A stretch of DNA of 64,000 bases, taken from the NCBI RefSeq assembly GCF_964204645.1, contig NC_134028.1, positions 12,999,001 through 13,063,000 on the forward strand. The letters are read 5' to 3'. Numbering within the stretch: the first letter of the stretch is position 1; each line of letters starts with the position of its first letter. A program made the position numbers and the translations under genes. A model generated the notes under the pieces. That model was not told the origin of the DNA and did not search any database. It was given only the letters and a program-made list of their open reading frames with translations. Of this stretch, positions 10,112-19,905 are shown piece by piece. This DNA is from Tubulanus polymorphus (lineage: Eukaryota; Nemertea; Palaeonemertea; Tubulaniformes; Tubulanidae).

Positions 10112-12211
10112 TTGAAGTCACACGTACCGGACCTATTCCTCTGGAAATCGCTCTCCACTATTGTTCAAGGCTCTGGAAAATATCATCAGCACAGAAAGTC
10201 CGTGGATCTTACCAACCAACTGAATAAACTCATTGATTCCAGCCCTTGGACTAGATTTAGCAACACCGAAAACATAGTAAATTTGTCTTCAACCACGTTA
10301 TCTTCTACTCAGTGTCAACTTCTCGGCTACGGTTTGAATTTTTCTCTTCCTCATCAAGATAAACATGTTTTAGACTTTGTCACCCAATTGGAATATCGCA
10401 AATCATCTCCGAACAGTTTGGACTATAACTTTATATTCATGAATCTACAGGCTATATGCGATCAACTCAACAGGAACCTTTTTGAATATCTACCTCGTCG
10501 ATTTCGGCTCGCCCTCCAAGAACTACGGAAGTTAAAGACTATTAAAATATCTAAGGCTGATAAAGGTGGCAAGATTGTGATTTTAGATCTGGATAATTAT
10601 AATGTTAAAATGCAATCTCTCTTGGATAATCCTGGTGTTTATAAGAAACTTAAATCGAATCCTCTTCCCCGTATGCAAGCTAATTTCAACAGAAGTCTTT
10701 CGGATATTATAAAACGTTTCCCCTCCGCTAAAGAAACTCTGAATAAGTTCCATTCACGTCTTCCCTCTTTACCATATATCTATGGATTGCCTAAAATTCA
10801 TATAGATAATGTTCCACTGCGCCCTATAGTCTCCAATTGTAATTCTCCTACATACCGGTTATCTAAATTTCTCGCGAAACAGTTATCTCCGGTGCTCGGT
10901 TCGTTCTCTCCGTCGCACCTTCGCCATAATCAACACTTACTTGAACGTATTAAGAATATTATCCCTGGCAACGACAAATTTATATCATTTGATGTTACTT
11001 CCCTTTTTACCAATGTTCCTCTTGGACCTACTCTTGATTTCTTAAAACGCAGATTACCATCACTTAACATTAACTTCGGCATTCCTACGGATTGTATCAT
11101 CGACCTTATCTCTATTTGTACGACGGACTCCTTTTTTGAATTCAACAATTGTTTTTACGAACAGACATTCGGTATCGCTATGGGAAATCCTCTAAGTCCT
11201 ATTCTAGCTAATTTATTCCTAGAACATGTTGAATCTGAAATATTGCCTCTTTACACTGATATTCACCCTAAAATCTGGCTCAGATATGTTGACGATGTTC
11301 TGGCTTTGGTTCCCTTTGACTTCAATGTTGATAACTTTCTTATATATTTAAACTCCCTTTACCCGTCTCTGGCTTTTACGTATGAATGGGAATCTAATAG
11401 TAAAATACCTTTTCTGGATGTTTTGATTTTTAACTGTGGATCCTTTTTGAAATTCGCGGTTTATAGGAAACCTACCAACGCTGAATCTTACCTCCATTAC
11501 TTCTCTTTTACTTCTCCGGATATTAAACTCGGTTTAGCTCAAGGATTATTTCTTCGCGCTTTGAGAATTTGCGACCCCTCATTTCTACCCGATGAAATTC
11601 ACCATATTAACCAATCTCTCAAAAAACTTGCCTACCCCGATTTCCTATTGAAAAAAGCTCTACTTAAAGCTCGTACTACGCATTTTAGAAATAACAACCT
11701 TAGAACTCCTACGTTGGCTACCGATAAACAGCCTATCATTGTACCGTATGTACCTTTCCTCGAGAATTCTAAAGTTTCTCTTCGGTCACTAAATAAACAA
11801 CTCATCTTTAAATACAATAATAAACTTAGTAACATATTGATTAACAACAAACCGAAAACCGAATCCCTAAACTGTGGAATTTATAAAATACCTTGTAAAG
11901 TTTGCGACAAAGTATATATAGGAGAAACAGGTCGGAATCTTAATCAACGCATAAAAGAGCATAAATTAGATGTAAAAAACTTTAAACCTGAAAGCGGAGT
12001 TGCTAGTCATGTTTTTCAGACTTCACACAATTTTGATTTTGCTAATGCTGAATTAGTTTACCCTTGCAGCGATAAAACTAGAAGACATATTTTGGAATCT
12101 GCATTAATTATTGAAAATTCGAACAACGTTGTAAACCTTAATAATGGTTTTTCACCCCATAATAAACTTATATCAAAATTCCTCTGTAAACTGGTTAAAC
12201 TCAACACTTGA
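10112..12211 (+). CDS. Penelope-like reverse transcriptase / GIY-YIG endonuclease
   Basis: The protein has 699 codons open when read from TTG at 10112; the frame is open further up to a stop near 10044, with no upstream ATG, so the true N-terminus was probably lost at the junction with the inverted copy. Conserved RT blocks: LPYIYGLPKIH, PLRPIVSNCNSPTYRLSKFL, motif A FDVTSLFTNVP, motif B GIAMGNPLSPILANLFLE, motif C LRYVDDVLAL. The C-terminus has the GIY-YIG nuclease signature CGIYKIPC...KVYIGETGRNLNQRIKEHK. By family, the nuclease nicks target DNA and the RT copies the element RNA. There are no internal stops, so this is the youngest-looking coding sequence here. Confidence 0.93.
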   Translation: MKSHVPDLFLWKSLSTIVQGSGKYHQHRKSVDLTNQLNKLIDSSPWTRFSNTENIVNLSSTTLSSTQCQLLGYGLNFSLPHQDKHVLDFVTQLEYRKSSPNSLDYNFIFMNLQAICDQLNRNLFEYLPRRFRLALQELRKLKTIKISKADKGGKIVILDLDNYNVKMQSLLDNPGVYKKLKSNPLPRMQANFNRSLSDIIKRFPSAKETLNKFHSRLPSLPYIYGLPKIHIDNVPLRPIVSNCNSPTYRLSKFLAKQLSPVLGSFSPSHLRHNQHLLERIKNIIPGNDKFISFDVTSLFTNVPLGPTLDFLKRRLPSLNINFGIPTDCIIDLISICTTDSFFEFNNCFYEQTFGIAMGNPLSPILANLFLEHVESEILPLYTDIHPKIWLRYVDDVLALVPFDFNVDNFLIYLNSLYPSLAFTYEWESNSKIPFLDVLIFNCGSFLKFAVYRKPTNAESYLHYFSFTSPDIKLGLAQGLFLRALRICDPSFLPDEIHHINQSLKKLAYPDFLLKKALLKARTTHFRNNNLRTPTLATDKQPIIVPYVPFLENSKVSLRSLNKQLIFKYNNKLSNILINNKPKTESLNCGIYKIPCKVCDKVYIGETGRNLNQRIKEHKLDVKNFKPESGVASHVFQTSHNFDFANAELVYPCSDKTRRHILESALIIENSNNVVNLNNGFSPHNKLISKFLCKLVKLNT

Positions 12212-12526
12212 TTTCCCCTTTGATTATTTGTTATTTGTTCTCTCATCAATTTCGTCTCTGACTTAACTTGTATTCACCTTTGTTTTAATTTAAGTGCCCC
12301 TTAGTTTGTCTTTCTTTTTATTACTGACTTTGAGTTTCATTTATATTTATACTCACTATTGTTGTTTATAATCACCCCTTAGTTTGCTTCCCTTTAATCT
12401 ATTTTAGCGTGTAACTGTTTCTACGTTAATTTTCCTTTAGTTTGTATCATCTCTGATTACTTGAATTAGTCTCTTTGTCTCTGGATTGTATATATATCTC
12501 ATAATTTCTGTAGTATCTCATTATTC

Positions 12527-12556
12527 CTGAAGATGACTATTAGGATATAGTCGAAA
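12527..12556 (+). ncRNA. Candidate hammerhead-ribozyme core in the PLE terminal repeat
   Basis: CTGAAGA (fits the CUGANGA core) is followed by a perfect hairpin GACTAT-TAGGAT-ATAGTC and then GAAA. This is the spacing of a hammerhead core with stem II. The inverted copy carries it at 9035-9064 on the minus strand. Hammerhead motifs are known from Penelope-like elements. Stems I and III and the cleavage site are not clearly resolved by eye. Confidence 0.45.
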
Positions 12557-12731
12557 CGTTGAATAAACTACTATCTCGAAGTTTTCATTTTCGGACTTTT
12601 TATTATCATTGTGGGATTCTCTCCTAACCAAAATATATGATAATCATAAAAGTAGTAATGAAATAAATGTTGAATTAATCATAAATAAGTTAACTAAATA
12701 TTTTGATGATAGTAATTTTTTTGATAAATAA

Positions 12732-12953
12732 ATGAGTGATAATAAGTGGATAATAACTGGATTATATAATGGAGCATTACTATCAGTTGGAACTGTTGGT
12801 TATTCAATGGTATTAAAAAAAGTATTCAAAATGGGAAGTGTTAATGTTGATAGATTTGATATAAATGATATTTTAAAATTAACATTAGCAGTTACTTTAT
12901 CTAATTTAACTATTGATCATTTGGAAAAACAAAAATATATTCCTCCCATATAA
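12732..12953 (+). CDS. 73-aa Polinton membrane protein, copy 1
   Basis: The frame is intact. It has an N-terminal hydrophobic segment (about residues 8-27, GLYNGALLSVGTVGYSMVL) and a second apolar helix (about 46-62, DILKLTLAVTLSNLTIDHL), consistent with a small two-pass or amphipathic membrane protein. The start abuts the stop of the 113-codon gene with no spacer. Copies occur at 16166, 47161 and, in part, 27760. The strong conservation of such a short product in all three elements supports a real gene. No recognised domain. Confidence 0.65.
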   Translation: MSDNKWIITGLYNGALLSVGTVGYSMVLKKVFKMGSVNVDRFDINDILKLTLAVTLSNLTIDHLEKQKYIPPI

Positions 12954-12977
12954 ATACATAATTATTTTTTTAAATAA

Positions 12978-13400
12978 ATGGCTTCTGCAGTTATAACTAT
13001 TATAGGATCGGCAATTGTTAACGCTTTAGCATTTACTGGTGGCGGTTATTTATTTAAACAAATTGATAAAAATGGATCATTAACAGAACAAAAAAGACAT
13101 AACTTAGCATTAGAGAAATACAATAAAGCAGCGGGAGAATATAGAGAAAAGAGGCAAAACTATATGGATTATATTAACAAGAAATTATATGATCAGAAGA
13201 TTTCACATAGAGATTTTCAATCAGTTGATGATGCAATGAGTTTATATAACGCGGTAACCAATAAAGAAAAATTACATCTATACAAACCTAAATTATCAGA
13301 TTATTATACCCCAAGTAATGAACATAAGAAATATGAAATAATATGGATTTTAGGTGGAACAGTTATTGTTATATTTGTTGCTTATAAGTTTACTAATTAG
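12978..13400 (+). CDS. 140-aa conserved Polinton membrane protein, copy 1
   Basis: The frame is intact. The N-terminal hydrophobic stretch (MASAVITIIGSAIVNALAFTGGGYLF) is followed by a long charged helical region (KRHNLALEKYNKAAGEYREKR; coiled-coil-like), a YTPS motif and a C-terminal transmembrane segment (IIWILGGTVIVIFVAYKF). I recall proteins with this same layout (short N-terminal 'SAxVNALAF', helical middle, 'SDFY.PS...KKYE', C-terminal anchor) as common hypothetical products of marine invertebrate Polintons. Probably a virion membrane or structural protein; function unproven. Preceded by a TAAATAAATG start context. Confidence 0.7.
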   Translation: MASAVITIIGSAIVNALAFTGGGYLFKQIDKNGSLTEQKRHNLALEKYNKAAGEYREKRQNYMDYINKKLYDQKISHRDFQSVDDAMSLYNAVTNKEKLHLYKPKLSDYYTPSNEHKKYEIIWILGGTVIVIFVAYKFTN

Positions 13401-13420
13401 TAATTTTTTTTGCTAAATAA

Positions 13421-13846
13421 ATGGATGATAATATTGATATTATTCCTCATGATATAAATAAAACTAAATTAAAAATATATTTAGAAAAACAAATATTAGA
13501 ATTTGAAAGCGACTTAAAGATAAAAAAGAAAAAATATTTAAAAAGTAAAATTATATATTATCTTATTATTAGTGGTTCGGTTACAATTAGTTCTGTAATA
13601 ACATTTCTAGCAATATTCAGTCCATTAACACCTTTAGCTATATCAATTGGTGTATTAGGATTAAGTTCAAGTGTTTTAACTGGTATAAGTTCAAAATTAA
13701 ATATAAAAAGTAATAAAGAAAAAATTAAAACCAATATAAAAGAAATTAATAAATTAAAGAATACACTAGATTATATAATAAGTTTAAATGGTCATATAAC
13801 AGTTGAAGAACAAGATAAATTATTGAAAGAATTAGTTAATTATTAA
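13421..13846 (+). CDS. 141-aa Polinton membrane protein, copy 1
   Basis: The frame is intact: basic N-terminal half (KIKKKKYLKSK), a hydrophobic hairpin at about residues 48-92 (ISGSVTISSVITFLAIFSP...SIGVLGLSSSVLTG), then a helical charged tail. It is separated from the 140-codon gene by a T-run and TAAATAAATG. Copies are at 16855 (broken), 47849 (intact) and 1763 (intact, minus). Function unknown; topology suggests a membrane hairpin protein. Confidence 0.65.
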   Translation: MDDNIDIIPHDINKTKLKIYLEKQILEFESDLKIKKKKYLKSKIIYYLIISGSVTISSVITFLAIFSPLTPLAISIGVLGLSSSVLTGISSKLNIKSNKEKIKTNIKEINKLKNTLDYIISLNGHITVEEQDKLLKELVNY

Positions 13847-13862
13847 TTTTTTTATTATATAA

Positions 13863-15031
13863 ATGGCAGATAGTTTTCCAAAAGCTTTCCAATATAATAA
13901 ATCAATTAAATATAATATTCCAGCAATAGATTTTAATAAAGATATTACATATAGAAATGAAGTTTTAAATTCATTAATTGATTTATATATTTATGTTACT
14001 GAAAGTAATAATTTTTATGTAAAGATGGAAAATATATTTCATGTGTATACAATTAATTTCAAAAATTTAAATGAGGCAAAACAATGGTTATTAAAATCTA
14101 ATATGAAGTATTGGCAGAACCAATTAAATTCTGCTGTTTATTGCGCAACAACAGGATGTGGAATTAGTTGGAATGATCATTTGAATAAACCAAGTTTACC
14201 ATTGATGTTATCACTTTTTAGATTTCATACATATTTTCAAATAAAATTAGTATTAGATGAATTAGAATGTCCTTTACCAGGTACAAAATATTTTAAAGAA
14301 TTGAATAATAATAATAATTTTTCTAAGTTTTATAAAATATGTAATGAATTTAAAATTAATTCAAATAAAGATTTTAGAGCAAAAATTGGAACAATGGGCG
14401 GATTAGGAATATTATATACTAAAGAATTTGGAAAATAATAACAAATTCAGATATAAGAACACTAAATTGAAATGAATTACCAAAATATTATAATAATATA
14501 CAACGACAAAATAATAATGGTTGGGTTAATTTCATTTTAGAAAATAGTGAAGGTTTTACTAAAGCTGGAATACAAAGAATAAATCAATCTATTAGAACTT
14601 ATTTGATATGTTTTTTAGATGCGCAAGTTGAAACAAGATCACCAATAATTGGAAATGATAACACTTCATTCGATGCGCAGAAACAATTCAAAGTATTATT
14701 TGAAGATTCAATTCATAATGATAAAAATAGATCTATTCCAGAAAACATTGTAAGATATCAAAATTATCTAGATAAATCACATATTAGATTAAATTATTGT
14801 ATAGGCCGTAATGTATTAATCATTTCTAATGATTTAGTATTAAAGATGGGAAACATAATTGGTTATAATAATCTAATTAAAACTGCAACAATAAATAATT
14901 CATTTGGATTGAATGATATAAATAAAAAGATTATTACTGCTCCAAAATTAATGGAAGGTGAAAAAAATAAAAAACATATTCAACTGAAACTAAAACTAAT
15001 AATATTAAATCATGAAATAGATTTCGAATAA
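13863..15031 (+). pseudogene. Conserved ~430-codon Polinton protein, copy 1
   Basis: The first 191 codons are open (13863-14438) and include ATTGCGISWNDHLN and LFRFHTYFQIKLVLDELECPLPG. One A is missing near 14432, shifting the frame, and a tryptophan codon is now TGA near 14467. A further open part (14603-15031) has the conserved GNDNTSFDAQKQF...ARYQ-like block. The duplication junction replaces the natural C-terminus with the tail of the short conserved protein. Highly conserved among the elements. I recall the 'IRTY...LGAQ...SFDAQKQF' block from uncharacterised proteins of other invertebrate Polintons; function unknown. Confidence 0.6.
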
Positions 15032-15045
15032 AATATGTAAAATAA

Positions 15046-15806
15046 ATGGCGGAATTAAAAGAATACAGAATATTTGTTGATTCAAGAAGAAAACTTACAA
15101 ATTATAAATCACATAATTTACTAGTAAAATAAATTTGAGAATTCAAGAATTGTGTAGATTTAAAATTAGTTAATATAAGTTTATGTTATTCTTTTTATAA
15201 TATATCGGATAAAACTATTGAACATAGAGCCTTTTTAATTTTTGATAAAGGTAAAAATGAATGGTCCTATATATATTTAAAACCGCGCTTATATGATTTA
15301 GATACATTAGCACAAGAAATTAATAGAAAAGCCTGGCACAAATTAGGTAGTAGTTCTGGGTTTAGTATTAGATTTTTAAAAAGTGATAGTTCTGATATAA
15401 TAAAGATAAGGTTGTCTAATAGTGAAGAACATAAATTTATGGTAAAAAAACCTATAGCTAAACTAGAATTCTTCCAGATAGATCTTTTAAAAATATTGAT
15501 GCTGTTACACCAAACTTAATACCTTACACACATTTTTATATTTATTGCAATTTAATCGATCCTACAAAAACATTCGAAGGAACTAAAGATATAACTTGTA
15601 ATTCTGGTTTATTAAACATTTTACCATTGAAGAATGTTAAAGAATTTGGAACGCAAATAAATTATAATTTAACAGAATGTGATTTCAAACCATGCATTCC
15701 TCGTTTTAATAATTTTAGATTAGAAATTAGAAATCATAATGGGCACTTAATTGATTTAAATAATTTCCCCGTAATTTATGAATTAGTTATAAGATGTAGA
15801 GAGTAA
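15046..15806 (+). pseudogene. Penton-like minor capsid protein, copy 2, element B
   Basis: The ATG (15046-15048) is intact and the C-terminus (VIYELVIRCRE) is complete, unlike copy 1. It is broken by a stop-creating change near 15128 and a 4-base deletion near 15464. Each copy of the duplicated gene has therefore lost different parts. Same penton-like blocks as at 7900. Confidence 0.5.
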
Positions 15807-15823
15807 TTTTTTTCACTATATAA

Positions 15824-16165
15824 ATGAATATAACTGTTGGGCCGAGTATTTGTTTTGGGTTTGATTTTAAACATGATAAAGAAATGAGAATTAAACTAAA
15901 TGATGTAATTACTGATATTAAAAGTAAATCATTTAACAATGCATCAATGATGAATAAAGAAAATTATAATATAGAAAAAGTAATTGATTTAATTAAATCA
16001 CCTTTAAAATATTATGAATTAAATGAAGATGGAATCATTGATGATATTAAAAACATATTAACCAAAATATATGATAATCATAAAAGTAGTAATGAAATAA
16101 ATGTTGAATTAATCATAAATAAGTTAACTAAATATTTTGATGATAGTAATTTTTTTGATAAATAA
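15824..16165 (+). CDS. 113-aa conserved Polinton protein, copy 2 (intact)
   Basis: This is the intact form: MNITVGPSICFGFDF at the N-terminus, then a charged region ending in YFDDSNFFDK. The stop is directly followed by the ATG of the 73-codon gene. The start has a TATATAAATG context after a T-run. No membrane segment or known domain. The version in element C (46810) is much more divergent, which marks a recombination boundary just downstream. Confidence 0.6.
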   Translation: MNITVGPSICFGFDFKHDKEMRIKLNDVITDIKSKSFNNASMMNKENYNIEKVIDLIKSPLKYYELNEDGIIDDIKNILTKIYDNHKSSNEINVELIINKLTKYFDDSNFFDK

Positions 16166-16387
16166 ATGAGTGATAATAAGTGGATGATAACTGGATTATA
16201 TAATGGAGCATTACTATCAGTTGGAACTGTTGGTTATTCAATGGTATTAAAAAAAGTATTCAAAATGGGAAGTGTTAATGTTGATAGATTTGATATAAAT
16301 GATATCTTAAAATTAACATTAGCAGTTACTTTATCTAATTTAACTATTGATTATTTGGAAAAACAAAAATATATTCCTCCCATATGA
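16166..16387 (+). CDS. 73-aa Polinton membrane protein, copy 2
   Basis: Intact and nearly identical to the copy at 12732 (M for I at residue 7, Y for H at residue 63). Two apolar segments as described there. ATG abuts the upstream stop. Confidence 0.65.
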   Translation: MSDNKWMITGLYNGALLSVGTVGYSMVLKKVFKMGSVNVDRFDINDILKLTLAVTLSNLTIDYLEKQKYIPPI

Positions 16388-16411
16388 ATACATAATTATT
16401 TTACTAAATAA

Positions 16412-16834
16412 ATGGCTTCTGCAGTTATAACTATTATAGGATCGGCAATTGTTAACGCTTTAGCATTTACTGGTGGCGGTTATTTATTTAAACATATTGA
16501 TAAAAATGGATCATTAACAGAACAAAAAAGACATAACTTAGCATTAGAGAAATACAATAAAGCAGCGGAAGAATATAGAGAAAAGAGGCAAAACTATATG
16601 GATTATATTAACAAGAAATTATATGATCAGAAGATTTCACATAGAGATTTTCAATCAGTTGATGATGCAATGAGTTTATATAACGCGGTAACCAATAAAG
16701 AAAAATTTCATCTATACAAACCTAAATTATCAGATTATTATACCCCAAGTAATGAACATAAGAAATATGAAATAATATGGATTTTAGGTGGAACAGTTAT
16801 TGTTATATTTGTTGCTTATAAGTTTACTAATTAG
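16412..16834 (+). CDS. 140-aa conserved Polinton membrane protein, copy 2
   Basis: Intact and nearly identical to the copy at 12978, with the same N-terminal hydrophobic region, charged helical middle and C-terminal anchor. The start lies in an ACTAAATAAATG context. Confidence 0.7.
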   Translation: MASAVITIIGSAIVNALAFTGGGYLFKHIDKNGSLTEQKRHNLALEKYNKAAEEYREKRQNYMDYINKKLYDQKISHRDFQSVDDAMSLYNAVTNKEKFHLYKPKLSDYYTPSNEHKKYEIIWILGGTVIVIFVAYKFTN

Positions 16835-16854
16835 TAATTTTTTTTGCTAAATAA

Positions 16855-17279
16855 ATGGATGATAATATTGATATTATTCCTCATGATATAAATAAAACTA
16901 AATTAAAAACATATTTAGAAAAACAAATATTAGAATTTGAAAGCGACTTAAAGATAAAAAAGAAAAAATATTTAAGAAGTAAAATTATATATTATCTTAT
17001 TATTAGTGGTTCGGTTACAATTAGTTCTGTAATAACATTTCTAGCAATATTCAGTCCATTAACACCTTTAGCTATATCAATTGGTGTATTAGGATTAAGT
17101 TCAAGTGTTTTAACTGGTATAAGTTAAAAATTAAATATATAAAGTAATAAAGAAAAAATTAAAACTAATATAAAAGAAATTAATAAATTAAAGAATACAC
17201 TAGATTATATAATAAGTTTAAATGGTCATATAACAGTTGAAGAACAAGATAAATTATTAAAAGAATTAGTTAATTATTA
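16855..17279 (+). pseudogene. 141-aa Polinton membrane protein, copy 2
   Basis: Identical in layout to 13421, but a serine codon has become TAA at 17125-17127, right after the second hydrophobic segment, and a small insertion follows. The remaining C-terminal codons can be followed to the TAA at 17277-17279. Confidence 0.65.
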
Positions 17280-17296
17280 ATTTTTTAATTATATAA

Positions 17297-18419
17297 ATGG
17301 CAGATAGTTTTCCAAAAGCTTTCCAATATAATAAATCAATTAAATATAATATTCCAGCAATAGATTTTAATAAAGATATTACATATAGAAATGAAGTTTC
17401 AGATTCATTAATTGATTTATATATTTATGTTACTGAAAGTAATAATTTTCATGTAAAGATGGAAAATATATTTCATGTGTATACAATTAATTTCAAAGAT
17501 TTAAATGAGGCAAAACAATGGTTATTAAAATCAAATTGAATAATAATAATAATTTTTCTAAGTTTTATAAAATATGTAATGAATTTAATATTAATTCAAA
17601 TAAAGATTTTAGAGCAAAAATTGGAACAATGGGCGGATTAGGAATATTATATACTAAAGAATTTGGAAAAATAATAACAAATTCAGATATAAGAACACTA
17701 AATTGGAATGAATTACCAAAATATTATAATAATATACAACGACAAAATAATAATGGTTGGGTTAATTTCATTTTGGCAAATAGTGAAGGTTTTACTAAAG
17801 CTGGAATACAAAGAATAAATCAATCTATTAGAACATATTTGATATGTTTTTTAGGTGCGCAAGTTGAAACAAGATCACCAATAATTGGAAATGATAACAC
17901 TTCATTCGATGCGCAGAAACAATTCAAAGTATTATTTGAAGATTCAATTCATAATGATAAAAATAGATCTATTCCAGAAAACATTGTAAGATATCAAAAT
18001 TATCTAGATAAATCACATATTAGATTAAATTATTGTATAGGCCCTAATCTATTAATTATTTCTAATGATTTAGTATTAACGATGGGAAACATAATTGGTT
18101 ATAATAATCTAATTAAAACTGCAACAATAAATAATTCATTTGGATTGAATGATATAAATAAAAAGATTATTACTGCTCCAAAATTAATGGAAGGTGAAAA
18201 AAATAAAAAACATATTCAACTGAAACTAAAACTAATAATATTAAATTAAATAATGATTCTAAAATAAAAGATTACAAAACATCAGAAGATATAAAAACTG
18301 ATATTATTCAACATGATATAATTAAACTAAATGATGATAATAAATCCCATGAAAATGCTAAATCAGCTTTAACTTGTATAGAAATTGTAATCGGAGGAAT
18401 ATTATATTTTAAATTTTAA
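17297..18419 (+). pseudogene. Conserved ~430-codon Polinton protein, copy 2
   Basis: The first 80 codons are open to 17539, where about 230 bp (the ISWNDHLN...PLPG part) are deleted and the frame changes. The region 17540-18249 is open and contains IGTMGGLGILYTKEFGK, GAQVETRSPIIGNDN and SFDAQKQF. A 4-base loss near 18215 shifts the frame again, and the C-terminal part with a final hydrophobic anchor (ILYFKF) continues to 18419. Function unknown. Confidence 0.6.
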
Positions 18420-18434
18420 TTTTTTATTATGTAA

Positions 18435-19885
18435 ATGGATGTAGAAGGTGTAGAAGATATTGGGTGGCATGGGAAATAATAATGAAGGATATATTGATGA
18501 TGATTATAATGATGCAGGTGCTAATCTTAATGAAACTAATATTGATAATGATGATGAATCGGCATATAATTCTAATTTAGCAGATAGTGGTTCTAAAGCC
18601 CCATCAACAGATGAATATATTAGAGGAGCTAAATCGAGAATACCTACTGAAAATGAAAATCCAGATTTAGTAAGAGAAAATATTGATTTTATGTATGATT
18701 TTCAACGTGAATCTGGAATCTGGATATAATATAAATGATAGAGGCGCCAGACTTTTAGTACAAAAATTAAAACTTTTTTAAGGTAAATATTATTATCGTT
18801 TGGATGGTGATTATTATATTGATATCACTAATCAAAGAACAAAACTAAATAAAATATTAGCGGAATCAACTTTGCTTAAGTTAGAACCAGATAGAATTAA
18901 GAGAATAAGTAATAGTAATGAAATAACTGATGTTACACAAGAAGAAAGAGATGATAATATAAGAGTATTTAGTCAAAGAATTGATGACTTATTTGAAACA
19001 ATCGATAATAATTTAGAACCAGAAAGAAACTCTGAACAGAATATAAATTCCAAAACTAGTAAACTTAAATCAAATAAAGTTCCAATTGAAAAACTTTTAC
19101 CGAATGGATTAATTGACGCAACAGATCAAGAATTAGAAGATTTAGATATATTTTCTGATAAAGCAATTAGAAAAATTGAAAGTATAAGACTTGCATCTGA
19201 TAAAATTGCGCATGATAAAAGTATAAGAGATATTGAAGTTAGAAATTTAGAAAAAGAATTAACTGATAAAAATAAAGAAATAGAACAATTAAAGTCTGAT
19301 CTTGATCGTCAAGTAATTGATGAAATGGAATATAGACAAAAAGAATTACGTTTAAAAAAAGAAATTAATAATTTAAAAGATAATTTAGAAGTACTGAAAG
19401 GCGAAAGAGATATATTATTAAAAGAACTTGGTAATAATTTTAAAAGATTAAAAGATGTTTTTAAAGATTTGTTGATAAAACCAGATTCTAAAATATCATT
19501 GAAAGATAGAATAAGATTATTATTTAAATTAGAAGGAATAACAATTCTTTCAATTCTAACAGCTGTAACTATGTTATTTACAACAATTGGTTTAGCAATA
19601 TCAAATGCTTTGAAATCTACTCCTACTCCCAATAAACCGGATAAACCCCCAGATAATAATAATTCTATACAAGATAAAGTTAAGGATGGTTTAAAGAAAT
19701 ATTTATGGGAACTATCTAAAAAATCTGCTGCAGCATTACCAGGAATTATTGCATCAATTGTTGGTTTTATATTGAAATCTGCAGGAAACATTATTAACTT
19801 TGCTGCTGAACATATTATTTTATTTTTAATTACAGTTGTAAGTGCTATTATTTTTGGGCTAGTAAACATGATAAAAAATGAATAA
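18435..19885 (+). pseudogene. Coiled-coil membrane protein, element B
   Basis: The start ATG at 18435 is followed by a frameshift near 18465. The acidic, asparagine-rich N-terminal part (18460-18729) ends in a stop. The main part (18800-19885, 361 codons) is open: a long coiled coil (about residues 120-215, KELTDKNKEIEQLKSDLDRQV), a hydrophobic segment near 243-266 (LEGITILSILTAVTMLFTTIGLA), a proline-rich linker (TPTPNKPDKPPD), and two more apolar segments at the C-terminus. The layout suggests a membrane-anchored fibre-like or scaffold protein; no homologue by name is recognised. It lies directly upstream of the capsid gene in all three elements. Confidence 0.6.
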
Positions 19886-19905
19886 TTAATTTTTTTGTTA
19901 AATAA

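Larger units (their letters stand above)
8928..12624 (+). mobile_element. Penelope-like retroelement (PLE) with GIY-YIG endonuclease
   Basis: It is flanked by a 12-bp duplication TAACCAAAATAT (8916-8927 and 12625-12636). A single long coding region (10112-12211) gives reverse transcriptase plus a C-terminal GIY-YIG domain. Its 5' kilobase is an inverted copy of its own 3' end (8970-10050 versus 11546-12623), an arrangement known for Penelope-like elements. Base composition is clearly more GC-rich than the surrounding Polinton. It sits only in copy 1 of the duplicated block. Confidence 0.9.
8681..12731 (+). pseudogene. 113-aa conserved Polinton protein, copy 1, split by a Penelope element
   Basis: The start is ATG at 8681 (MNITVGPSICFGFDF). 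Reading is intact up to about 8927, where the Penelope-like element begins. The last 35 codons are at 12625-12731, and the stop (12729-12731) abuts the ATG of the 73-codon gene. The intact version is at 15824. Charged and acidic, with no recognisable domain or membrane segment; function unknown. Confidence 0.75.
7864..18245 (+). repeat. Tandem duplication of late-gene block in element B
   Basis: The unit runs from the tail of the short conserved protein (…GAAATAGATTTCGAATAAAAT near 7867) through the penton-like, 113, 73, 140, 141 and ~430-codon genes to about 15011, then restarts at 15012 with the same tail sequence and ends near 18245. Copy 1 is longer only because of the 3.7-kb Penelope insertion. 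Copy 2 has its own ~230-bp deletion at 17539. At the junction the ~430-codon gene is fused in frame to the tail of the short protein (…LNHEIDFE). Confidence 0.9.
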
